Shown here piece after piece: positions 9,805-19,610 of a DNA stretch of 64,000 nucleotides. The stretch comes from Scilla litardierei (Eukaryota > Streptophyta > Magnoliopsida > Asparagales > Asparagaceae). The first letter of the stretch is position 1, and each line of letters starts with the position of its first letter. The stretch is from the NCBI GenBank assembly GCA_030789695.1, contig CM061142.1, positions 46,503,987 through 46,567,986 on the forward strand, given 5' to 3'. A model generated the notes under the pieces. It saw only the letters and a list, made by a program, of their open reading frames with translations, searched no databases and was not told the DNA's origin. A program made the position numbers and the translations under genes.

Positions 9805-12290
9805 TGTCACGACCCGCTTCCCTAAAATGGAGGCGAGACGTGAAAAGGTCCGCACGAGAGTGGAGCTGTGAAGCCCCAAACCCGATAAGCGTCCACAATA
9901 CATGAACAGGTCCCTGTAACCACAACAGAATAGCAATAATAACACACGGAGAGACTGAAATAAAATTCACATCTCACAAATATTGTCCAACATCACAAAT
10001 ATGTTCAACATCCAGAAAAGCCACCAGGCTAAAAGAAAAGAGTCTAAAGGCCCAGAACAAGGCCAACAAAAGCAACGACATAACAAAGTATGGGTGCCAC
10101 GCACCAATAACAAACAACTGTCTAACAAAAATAAAACGCAACGGAGACACTAGGACTGGTCCCCAGTGTCCACGTACACCCCGTCAAACACAAGCTCGGG
10201 CTCGGCGTCAGCAAACACCTCGTCCTCAACGAGGCACTCGGGCTCAGGATCTAACATGTGTCACCCAAAAGAGTAAAGGGGCACATGTCAGCAAGTCTAA
10301 AAGACTTGGGCAAGGAAACTGAAAGTAAGGCAACTAGCAACCTAGCAGTTATAGTATTAAGTAATGACATGGCAGTTAAGCATGATGCAACAGTTTAAAA
10401 AAAAAGAGAGGCAAGCATGCACAATGTAGCAAAAGCTACCAAATCACTAATCACTTATCACTTATCACTTATCATTTATCACTAATCACTTAGTGCATAG
10501 AGAGTCCACCTGCTGGCCAGCTCGTGGCTCAGGCCGCTTATCTCTACCACTATAATCACTTGTCACTGGTAAACACTTAGTGCATAGAGAGTCCACCTGC
10601 TGGCCAGCTCGTGGCTCAGGCCGCTTATCTCTATCACTATTAATCACTTGTGCACTAGAGAGTCCACCTGCTGGCCGGAGTGGCGGATCAGGCCAACTCG
10701 GGGCTCAGGCCGCTTATCTCTTACCCCACCCATATGTGTCGAGCGTTGGGGTTTCCAACTCACTAAGCTCGCTTCTGGAACACGAGCCAGGAATATAATA
10801 TTGTAGCGTGCGCTACGCAATCACGTTGAATAATCACTATGCAAAGACATGAACAGATATTTGCGTACCGTTAATTTAAATTAAACGTGACAGGCAAAAT
10901 GCAATGACATGGCAATTAAATTGCGTACCGTTAATGGAAGGTAAACATGACATGGTAATTGTGCAACATGCTAAATGTCGGAATTGGCTTCGTTGTCAAG
11001 CTAATTCCCCAATTTGCGCCTAGGCGAGTATCATTTCGTCGCCTAGCCTCTTTTACGCCTACAACATGCAAATGGCCTAAAACATGGCCTAAACCCTAAG
11101 TGGCAAGTTTCACTTGCCTAGCACCGGGGATGACGATCAACCTCGTCACACGGATGCTATCTACGAGGAAATCGCTGTTTTGGGGGAGACAAACATCAAC
11201 CACATGAAATTAATTAGGGTTTCACAAAAATTATAAATAAGTTATAAAAACAACGGTAGATCGATTTCTTACCGAGAGGAGACGGAAGGAACACTCCGGG
11301 GAACCCTAGGATCAAATCTGGAGAAGATTGGAGAAGATTGGGGAAACTAGGATTTTGGGGGATTCGGGGATTTGATGGGTTTTGGTGAGATTTTGGGGAA
11401 GATGAGAGGTAGATAGGGTAGATGGATGGTTTGGATGATGGATTTAGGGCTTGGAATGAAGCAATGGAGCTTGGAGGAAGGTGGGGAATCAATGGGGGCG
11501 ATTTTAGGGTTTAGGGTCGAGTTGGAGGGGAAGAAAACGTTTGGGTTGGGTATTTATAGGCTAGGCTGGCGGCTAGGGCAAACCTAGGGTTTACAGCACT
11601 AGTTAGTCGGTCAAAGAACAACCACTGACCGACTAGTTTGACAACTAGTCGGTCGGTCGACCAACGCAGACCGACTAAGTGTAAACAGTAGCTACAGGTG
11701 AAATTAGGATTCTAGAGTTAGTCGGTCCATGAACAAATACTGACCGACTAGTTTGGCATCTAGTCGGTCGATGAACGTTCTTAGACCGACTAAGAGTAAA
11801 CAGTAACTGATACAAAAATAAGATGATGAGTTAGTCGGTTCAAGAAGCATCGCCGACCGACTAGTTTGCAACCTAGTCGGTCAACCAATGTTCTTAGACC
11901 GACTAACGATAAACAGTAGCTTCCTCAGAAAATTAGAAAGCTCACTAGTCGGTCCAAGAAGGATTGCCGACCGACTGGATCGTCATCTAGTCGGTCGGTG
12001 GCCCTTCTTACACCGGCTAATGAGCACAGAAAAGTTCCGATACGGAGCGCGAGGCCCCGTGATCGAATCCTAAGACTCCTAGGCTTGATCTAATAGTTAG
12101 ATATGACCGTTATGAAGCCCGTCACGAGTGACAAACTTCGAAATCGACAATCCTAAGAAAGAAGCGAGAAAATACGACGAATCGATCGAAAATGAAAACT
12201 ACGGAGACGAAAACCACACAAGAGGAGAAAATCCACCAAAACATATATTATAATATATAAAATCCAGGTACATGAAAAGCAGTCGTTACA
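9805..12290 (-). repeat. TEK-1 left (3') LTR
   Basis: In element sense: U3 with palindrome array (12020-11603), TATA box TATAAATA (11558-11551), then a long R/U5. Within R/U5 are hairpins GAATTGGCTT/AAGCTAATTC (10981-11007) and GGCAAGT/ACTTGCC (11102-11118). There are three partial repeats of an 86-bp unit beginning AGAGAGTCCACC at about 10499, 10585 and 10659, and a CACTTAT-type microsatellite (10445-10495). There is no gene; frames such as 10580-10798 and 11214-11492 are chance frames in LTR DNA. Confidence 0.95.
11603..12020 (-). promoter_or_regulatory. U3 palindrome array, four modules (TEK-1 left LTR)
   Basis: Four modules with the same half-sites, spacing and GTAAACAGTA separators as in the copia LTRs, ending about 45 bp upstream of the TATA box. 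Similarity continues past the array: TTCCGATACGGAGCGCGAGG here against GTCCGAATCGAAGCGCGACG in COP-A, then a related ATGA-CGT-ATGAAG segment. The copy in the right LTR is 18918-19335. Chance convergence is unlikely. Confidence 0.88.
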
Positions 12291-12304
12291 TCCTCCCCAA
12301 CTTA
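12291..12304 (-). promoter_or_regulatory. TEK-1 polypurine tract
   Basis: Minus-strand AGTTGGGGAGGA directly before the 3' LTR start TGTAACGACTGC. It has the composition and position of the plus-strand primer. Confidence 0.8.
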
Positions 12305-12335
12305 AGAAAAATTCCGTCCTCGGAATTTCCAAAAC

Positions 12336-13238
12336 TCACGAGTCCGGAAACAAAAGTGGAAAACGCTCTCGCATCTCATCCTCATTCTCCCAAGTAGACT
12401 CTCCAGGTGAACCGTGTCGCCACATCACCCTCACAAGATTAACAATCTTGTTCCGAAGCGATTTCTGACGCCTGTCCAGAATCTGCACTGGATGCTGGTC
12501 ATACGTCATATCGGGGCGAACTGTAATCTCCGAAAAATCCACCGCATGAGACGGATCGCTAATGTATCGACGAAGCTGCGACACATGGAAAACATTGTGA
12601 ACTCCTTCCAAAGACGGTGGCAAGGCCAAGCGATAAGCTACCTCGCCAACCCTCTCCAAAACGTCAAACGGTCCAATGTATCGCGGGCTCAACTTTCCAT
12701 GCTTCCCAAAACGAATCACACCACGATTCGGGGAAATCTTCAAGAACACATGGTCACCTGGCTGAAACTCCAAAGGACGACGTTTAGCATCCGCCCAATG
12801 CTTAAAACGGTCCTGAGCAATTCTCAACCTCTCCCGAATATTCCTGACGATATCCACGGCCTCCACGATCATCTCAGGTCCCAACAACTCCCGATCACCA
12901 ACGTCATCCCAACTCAATGGCGATCGACATTTCCTCCCATAAAGAGCGGCGAAAGGCGCCATGCCAATACTCGCCTGGAAGCTGTTGTTGTAAGAGAACT
13001 CCACCAAATGTAGATGGTCCTCCCACGAACCCTTGAAATCCAACATGCACGCCCTCAGCATGTCTTCCAAAATCTGAATCGTCCTCTCGGACTGGCCATC
13101 CGTCTGCGGATGGTACGCCGTGCTGAAACTCAGACGCGTACCCAAGCTCTTCTGCAAACTCTGCCAGAACTGAGATGTGAATCTCGTGTCTCTGTCAGAC
13201 ACGATACTCACGGGGACTCCGTGAAGTCGCACAACCTC
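12336..13238 (-). CDS. TEK-1 integrase C-terminal part with chromodomain (third exon)
   Basis: It completes the integrase core that starts at 14006. Seen in order: [13 protein letters not shown] with the second catalytic Asp, [12 protein letters not shown] with the catalytic Glu, the GPY/F module ([30 protein letters not shown]) and a C-terminal chromodomain ([33 protein letters not shown]). Chromodomains steer chromoviruses to particular chromatin. It is in the same frame as the upstream segment. The only interruption is the 72-bp candidate intron at 13239-13310. The stop is just before the 3' LTR, as is usual. Confidence 0.9.
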   Translation of the reverse strand, partial: EVVRLHGVPVSIVSDRDTRFTSQFWQSLQKSLGTRLSFSTAYHPQTDGQSERTIQILEDMLRACMLDFKGSWEDHLHLVEFSYNNSFQASIGMAPFAALYGRKCRSPLSWDDVGDRELLGPEMIVEAVDIVRNIRERLRIAQDRFKHWADAKRRPLEFQPGDHVFLKISPNRGVIRFGKHGKLSPRYIGPFDVLERVGEVAYRLALPPSLEGVHNVFHVSQLRRYISDPSHAVDFSEITVRPDMTYDQHPVQILDRRQKSLRNKIVNLVRVMWRHGSPGESTWENEDEMRERFPLLFPDS

Positions 13239-13310
13239 CTGCACGATTCACGATACATCACTATCCAAACTAGGAAAAGGAAATAAAAACGGAGAGTAAA
13301 AGAATTTTAC
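13239..13310 (-). other. Candidate 72-nt spliceosomal intron in TEK-1 integrase
   Basis: On the minus strand: exon ATGGAG, intron GTAAAATTC...CGTGCAG, exon GAGGTTGTG. Removing it joins RYME to EVVRLHGVP, which is the normal uninterrupted integrase sequence of Tekay elements. Left in, it adds 24 codons including an in-frame TGA (13248-13250). It has GT-AG ends and a T-rich middle, and the length is near the plant minimum. The alternative is a 72-bp insertion that happens to have splice ends. Confidence 0.6.
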
Positions 13311-14006
13311 CTCCATATATCTCCTCGCTAGCGCCTCAGTGGACTGTCCCACTCGGAACGGAATAAAATGCGCAGATTTGGTCAATCGATCCACGATCAC
13401 CCAAATCGCGTTATTCTGCTTTGGACTCCGAGGTAGTCCAGTCACGAAATCCATAGTGATGTGCTGCCACTTCCACTCCGGAATCGGAAGCGGTTGTAGC
13501 AACCCGGCCGAACGCTGATGCTCCGCCTTCACTTGCTGGCAAACCAAGCACTTGGCTACACTCCGAGCCACACTCCTCTTCATACCATGCCACCAATAAT
13601 TCAGACGAAGATCCTGGTACATCTTGGTGCCACCAGGATGCACAGAATACGACGAGCTGTGTGCCTCCACCATCAGCTCCTCTCTGATATCCCCAGCAGG
13701 CACACACAACCTGGCTCCAAACCTCAGCGAGCCATCCTCATGAATCAAAAAGTCAGTCCGCAGACCGGCTTCCACCATCTCCCGAATCCTCACCAGCTTC
13801 GGATCCTCAGCCTGGCCAGCCTTAATCCGATCCACGATCGTCGACTGTACCTGCATGTACATCAACAAAGAAGCCTCCCCAGGAAGAACAATTTCCACTC
13901 CAGACTCGCAAAAATCCTGCTGCAATCTCCACTGCGAGGTCAAAATCATCACCGTTGGCAGCCTACTCAAAGCATCTGGAACCACATTCACCTTGCCAGG
14001 GTGATA
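13311..14006 (-). CDS. TEK-1 integrase N-terminal part (zinc-binding and core start)
   Basis: It begins after the TAG at 14007 with the RNase H/integrase connector YHPGK...NVVPDALSR. It continues to the HHCC zinc-binding domain (VEAHSSSYSVHPGGTKMYQD, CLVCQQVKAEH) and the first catalytic Asp in TMDFVTGLPRS. It ends at the splice-like junction after RRYME. The frame is the same as the RT segment, so a single stop separates them. Confidence 0.88.
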
Positions 14007-15730
14007 CTACAAATCAATATCATAATCCGCCATAAGCTCCAACCATCGACGCTGTCGCATGTTGAGCTCCTTCTGAGTGAAAATATACTTCAAGCTTTTG
14101 TGATCGGTGAAAATCTTCACTTTCTCACTCAGCAAGAAGTGCCTCCAAATCTTAAGAGCAAACACAACGGCAGCCAACTCCAAATCATGCGTCGGATAAT
14201 TCTTCTCATGAACCTTAAGCTGACGAGACGCATACGCCACAACGTGTCCGTGCTGATGCAGCACACAACCGAGACCCTTGCCAGAAGCATCGCAAAAGAT
14301 CTCAAATCCACCGCTGCGATCAGGCACAACAAGAATAGGGGCACTCGTCAACCTCTCCTTCAGAACACCAAAAGCACCCTCACAATCACCCGACCAAGCA
14401 TAAGCAACATCCTTCCGCGTCAACCTGGTCATCGGCTCAGCAATACGAGAAAAGTCCTTGATGAATCGCCGATAATAACCAGCAAGTCCGAGAAAACTCC
14501 GAATCTCAGACGCAGACGACGGAACAGGCCACTCCCTGATGGCCCTAATCTTCTCGGGATCCACAGAAATACCACCTCCAGACACCACATGCCCCAGAAA
14601 AGCAACTCGATCCAGCCAAAACTCGCACTTCGAAAACTTAGCATACAAACGATGCTTCCTCAAAATCTCCAACACCGTCCTCAAGTGCGAGGCATGCTCT
14701 TCCTCCGACTTTGAATATATCAGGATGTCGTCAATAAAGATAACGACAAACTTATCCAAAAAGTCGTAGAAAATCAGGTTCATCAGATTCATGAAAACTG
14801 CGGGCGCGTTAGTTACGCCGAAAGGCATAACCACAAACTCATAGTGTCCATACTTCGTCCTGAACGCTGTCTTCGTAACATCTCCCTTCTTCACCTTCAA
14901 CTGATGGTAACCACTCCTCAAATCCAACTTAGAAAACACCCTCGAACCTCCAAGCTGATCAAAGATATCATCGATGCGAGGCAACGGGTATTTATTCTTA
15001 ATGGTCACCGCATTCAACTCCCGATAGTCCACGCACATGCGACGCGAACCATCCTTCTTCTTAACCAACAACACCTGTGCTCCCCACGGAGACACACTAG
15101 GATTAATATAACCCTTCTGCAAAAGCTCATCCAACTGCTTCCGCAACTCTTCCAACTCTGCAGGTGCCATACGATACGGCGCCTTCGAAATCGGCTGCGC
15201 ACCTGGAACAAGATCGATAGAAAATTCCAAAGCTCGATCAGGCGGCAAACTAGACATCTCCTCGGGGAAGACGTCGCCAAAATCACGCACCACAGATGGC
15301 CACTCCAGCTCCATCTGCATAGCCACAGCCTCCACCGGCCTGGCCCGAAATCTGACAGGACCAAGCGAACTGCTACCACGACTGAACTCAAATACTGGAT
15401 GTCCGGGAATCTCGAACACCACCTTCTTCCTCCGACAGTCGATCGTAGCATAGAAGCTCGCAAGCCAGTCCATCCCAAGAACTGCATCATAGTTGATGAT
15501 GTCGTGGACAATGAAATCAGCAAAAAGCTCATGTCCACAGACCACCAACGAGCAAGAATTGCAACCACGATGCACCGAGACCACACCATTCCCTGTAACG
15601 ATATTCCAACTCTTGGGGAGAGGGGACGTCGACAAGGAATGCCTCTCCACGAAGCTCCGAGAAATAATGCACATCGATGCACCAGAGTCAAAGAGGACTC
15701 GTGCAGGAAATGTGCAAACCAAAATCACAC
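14007..15730 (-). CDS. TEK-1 protease-RT-RNase H (one premature stop at its end)
   Basis: The protease starts right after candidate intron 1 with [10 protein letters not shown] landmarks are [45 protein letters not shown], the catalytic [11 protein letters not shown] and [12 protein letters not shown]. RNase H shows [26 protein letters not shown] and [11 protein letters not shown]. The sequence stops at TAG (14007-14009) in DYDIDL-stop-YHPGK, where related elements have Gln, so one C-to-T change at a CAG explains it. There is no ATG at the start; the segment is reached by splicing from gag. The antisense frame 13518-14714 is a shadow. Confidence 0.92.
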
Positions 15731-15844
15731 CTAATCAATCAATTAACAATCAAACCCTAGTCTAGCAAACAAGCAAGTTCAAGTAAACAACATAATCTAG
15801 CAATCAAGACCAAATAGGAAAGTAATAGCTAGAATGAGGATTAC
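15731..15844 (-). other. Candidate 114-nt spliceosomal intron between TEK-1 gag and pol
   Basis: On the minus strand: exon ATCGCAG, intron GTAATCCTC...TTGATTGATTAG, exon GTGTGATTTTGG. Splicing joins VIAG to VILVC in frame through a split Gly codon, the usual continuous Gag-protease junction of Tekay elements. Unspliced RNA ends translation inside the intron at TGA 15804, giving Gag with a 12-residue tail. The intron is T-rich with TTAAT and TTGAT as possible branch sites. TEK-2 keeps the same donor (GTTGTC... GCAG|GTAAT on its minus strand, about 61255). Confidence 0.75.
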
Positions 15845-16976
15845 CTGCGATAACCTCATCCACAGCTTCGCTCTCCGCAGCGGTCATCAGAAAAGCCTGC
15901 CTCCTCGGCGGAGCAGCCTGCTGAAAAGCCTGCCTCTGCGGAACAAGAGCTGCTCCACGTCCAGCAGGAACAGACGCTCGCTGCTGCAACGGCTGGGCAG
16001 CAATAGGTGCCTTCCAAGGCTGCTTCAACCTCGGGCACTCCCTGAGAGCATGGGCGGGATCTCCGCAGGCGATACATTGCCCCAAGAACCTCCTACATGA
16101 TTCCTTGACATGGCCCTCCCTGCCACAAAAATGGCAAGTCCTCCGAGCAGGCCCTACTGGCCTCTTAAACCGAACAGGCTGGTTCGGCCTGAATCCAGGC
16201 CTAACCACAGCTCTCGCCTGTTCCACAGGCCTCTTCCCAGCACCAACCACAGATCCTCTCCTCTGGTTCACGAGCAGCTCCTGCCTCTTGGCAGCTACTA
16301 GAACCTTCTGATAAGATTCCCGGTCAGCGGAGGTCACAAAACTCTGGAGCTCCGAAGCAAGCCCCTGCAGGAACCTCTGAGCTCTCTCCTCAGCGTCCTG
16401 CACCATCTTTGGCGCAAACCGACTAAGCCTCATGAACTCCTGGTGGTACATGTCCACCGACGAGTTCCCCTGCTTCAGATCGATAAAACGCTGCAGCATC
16501 TCCTCCTTGGCAGCCTTCGGAAAGAACTCACCCTCAAATCTGGCTTTGAAGGTAGCCCAAGCTATCGGCTCCACCAACAACTTCTCTTCAGCATCCCACC
16601 AATTCCTGGCGTTATCCTTCAGCTGCCTCTTCGCCAAATCAACCCATCCAGCCGGGGTGATCTTGGCCATCTTTAGATTGTCCTCGACGTTCCGAATCCA
16701 CTCATCGGCCGCCAGAGGACCCTCAGAACCATCAAAATATGCGGGACCCAGCTCCCGAAATTGCTTCGCTCCTGGCTCAGAGCGAGGGGCATCCGGAAGA
16801 ACCCGGGCAGCTCGAGCAGGTGGAGCATTCTGGACTTGCAAAAGCACGCCCTGCTGCACTTGCATCATCTGGATCATCATCTGCATCATCTCACCGCTGG
16901 TGGGTTCCCGCTCAGGCTCCTCATCAGGAGGGAGCGCACCACTGCCCCCACCACGGGTGAAACGTCTTCCTGCCAT
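15845..16976 (-). CDS. TEK-1 Gag (390 aa if intron is retained, stop at 15804)
   Basis: This is the structural protein that packages element RNA. ATG at 16976 gives MAGRRFTRGGG. The retrotransposon Gag core is visible as FDGSEGPLAADEWIRNVEDN, WVDLAKRQLKDNARNWWD, FKARFEGEFFP and LAKRQEL-like helices. Two zinc knuckles follow: CHFCGREGHVKESC and CIACGDPAHALREC, both CX2CX4HX4C. A Gln/Ala/Pro-rich tail ends at the candidate splice donor. Without splicing the frame runs on to TGA at 15804. It is intact and probably translatable. Confidence 0.93.
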
Positions 16977-17093
16977 CTAGTGACACGGAAAACAAATCAG
17001 ATTAGATTCATAGCTTATGACTCGAACGTCGAACTTAGTTTATTGGACATTCTAATGTTATTATCGCTATTCCAAAAATCGCAGTTACAGAAG

Positions 17094-17121
17094 AGGACCT
17101 GCATGGGCCACCACTAAAACC
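17094..17121 (-). promoter_or_regulatory. Putative primer-binding region of TEK-1, tRNA not recognised
   Basis: On the minus strand the 5' LTR is followed by GGTTTTAGTGGTGGCCCATG and then CAGGTCCT. Displayed bases 17094-17120 are identical over 27 bases to 61880-61906 in TEK-2, although the two elements differ widely elsewhere. Position and conservation suggest the primer site, but I cannot match it to a tRNA 3' end; it is not the usual initiator-Met site. 16977-17093 holds no gene. Confidence 0.45.
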
Positions 17122-19605
17122 TGTCACGACCCGCTTCCCTAAAATGGAGGCGAGACGTGAAAAGGTCCACACGAGAGTGGAGCTGTGAAGCCCCAAACCC
17201 GATAAGCGTCCACAATACATGAACAGGTCCCTGTAACCACAACAGAATAGCAATAATAACACACGGATAGACTGAAATAAAATTCACATCTCACAAATAT
17301 TGTCCAACATCACAAATATGTTCAACATCCAGAAAAGCCACCAGGCTAAAAGAAAAGAGTCTAAAGGCCCAGAACAAGGCCAACAAAAGCAACGACATAA
17401 CAAAGTATGGGTGCCACGCACCAATAACAAACAACTGTCTAACAAAAATAAAACGCAACGGAGACACTAGGACTGGTCCCCAGTGTCCACGTACACCCCG
17501 TCAAACACAAGCTCGGGCTCGGCGTCAGCAAACACCTCGTCCTCAACGAGGCACTCGGGCTCAGGATCTAACATGTGTCACCCAAAAGAGTAAAGGGGCA
17601 CATGTCAGCAAGTCTAAAAGACTTGGGCAAGGAAACTGAAAGTAAGGCAACTAGCAACCTAGCAGTTATAGTATTAAGTAATGACATGGCAGTTAAGCAT
17701 GATGCAACAGTTTAAAAAAAGAGAGGCAAGCATGCACAATGTAGCAAAAGCTACCAAATCACTAATCACTTATCACTTATCACTTATCATTTATCACTAA
17801 TCACTTAGTGCATAGAGAGTCCACCTGCTGGCCAGCTCGTGGCTCAGGCCCCTTATCTCTACCACTATAATCACTTGTCACTGGTAAACACTTAGTGCAT
17901 AGAGAGTCCACCTGCTGGCCAGCTCGTGGCTCAGGCCGCTTATCTCTATCACTATTAATCACTTGTGCACTAGAGAGTCCACCTGCTGGCCGGAGTGGCG
18001 GATCAGGCCAACTCGGGGCTCAGGCCGCTTATCTCTTACCCCACCCATATGTGTCGAGCGTTGGGGTTTCCAACTCACTAAGCTCGCTTCTGGAACACGA
18101 GCCAGGAATATAATATTGTAGCGTGCGCTACACAATCACGTTGAATAATCACTATGCAAAGACATGAACAGATATTTGCGTACCGTTAATTTAAATTAAA
18201 CGTGACAGGCAAAATGCAATGACATGGCAATTAAATTGCGTACCGTTAATGGAAGGTAAACATGACATGGTAATTGTGCAACATGCTAAATGTCGGAATT
18301 AGCTTCGTTGTCAAGCTAATTCCCCAATTTGCGCCTAGGCGAGTATCATTTCGTCGCCTAGCCTCTTTTACGCCTACAACATGCAAATGGCCTAAAACAT
18401 GGCCTAAACCCTAAGTGGCAAGTTTCACTTGCCTAGCACCGGGGATGACGATCAACCTCGTCACACGGATGCTATCTACGAGGAAATCGCTGTTTTGGGG
18501 GAGACAAACATCAACCACATGAAATTAATTAGGGTTTCACCAAAATTATAAATAAGTTATAAAAACAACGGTAGATCGATTTCTTACCGAGAGGAGACGG
18601 AAGGAACACTCCGGGGAACCCTAGGATCAAATCTGGAGAAGATTGGAGAAGATTGGGGAAACTAGGATTTTGGGGGATTCGGGGATTTGATGGGTTTTGG
18701 TGAGATTTTGGGGAAGATGAGAGGTAGATAGGGTAGATGGATGGTTTGGATGATGGATTTAGGGCTTGGAATGAAGCAATGGAGCTTGGAGGAAGGTGGG
18801 GAATCAATGGGGGCGATTTTAGGGTTTAGGGTCGAGTTGGAGGGGAAGAAAACGTTTGGGTTGGGTATTTATAGGCTAGGCTGGCGGCTAGGGCAAAACT
18901 AGGGTTTACAGCACTAGTTAGTCGGTCAAAGAACAACCACTGACCGACTAGTTTGACAACTAGTCGGTCGGTCGACCAACGCAGACCGACTAAGTGTAAA
19001 CAGTAGCTACAGGTGAAATTAGGATTCTAGAGTTAGTCGGTCCATGAACAAATACTGACCGACTAGTTTGGCATCTAGTCGGTCGATGAACGTTCTTAGA
19101 CCGACTAAGAGTAAACAGTAACTGATACAAAAATAAGATGATGAGTTAGTCGGTTCAAGAAGCATCGCCGACCGACTAGTTTGCAACCTAGTCGGTCAAC
19201 CAACGTTCTTAGACCGACTAACGATAAACAGTAGCTTCCTCAGAAAATTAGAAAGCTCACTGGTCGGTCCAAGAAGGATTGCCGACCGACTGGATCGTCA
19301 TCTAGTCGGTCGGTGGCCCTTCTTACACCGGCTAATGAGCACAGAAAAGTTCCGATACGGAGCGCGAGGCCCCGTGATCGAATCCTAAGACTCCTAGGCT
19401 TGATCTAATAGTTAGATATGACCGTTATGAAGCCCGTCACGAGTGACAAACTTCGAAATCGACAATCCTAAGAAAGAAGCGAGAAAATACGACGAATCGA
19501 TCGAAAATGAAAACTACGGAGACGAAAACCACACAAGAGGAGAAAATCCACCAAAACATATATTATAATATATAAAATCCAGGTACATGAAAAGCAGTCG
19601 TTACA
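17122..19605 (-). repeat. TEK-1 right (5') LTR
   Basis: 2484 bp, almost identical to the left LTR. It contains the promoter of the genomic RNA: palindrome array 18918-19335 and TATAAATA on the minus strand at 18866-18873. The hairpin at 18296-18322 is perfectly paired here (GAATTAGCTT/AAGCTAATTC) but has one mismatch in the left LTR. Confidence 0.95.
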
Positions 19606-19610
19606 AGCTC

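Larger units (their letters stand above)
9805..19605 (-). mobile_element. TEK-1: Ty3/gypsy chromovirus (Tekay/Del type)
   Basis: A complete 9801-bp element with LTRs 9805-12290 (2486 bp) and 17122-19605 (2484 bp), ends TGTCACGACC...GTTACA, and target duplication AGCTC at 9800-9804 and 19606-19610 inside COP-A pol. Minus-strand order is LTR, gag, protease, RT, RNase H, integrase with chromodomain, polypurine tract, LTR. The LTRs differ at about nine sites plus a 2-base length change, so it is young. If two candidate introns are removed, the only defect I see is a TAG between RNase H and integrase. Its U3 carries the same palindrome module as the copia elements. Confidence 0.95.

Noticed and set aside
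13239..13310. Reading the 72-nt segment as a plain coding insertion
   Set aside because: It contains an in-frame TGA and its GT-AG ends coincide with the borders of the normal integrase sequence, so an intron fits better, though not proven.
13518..14714. 398-aa plus-strand frame
   Set aside because: Exact antisense of the TEK-1 protease/RT/integrase region; composition is rich in Arg/His/Leu without any family motif.
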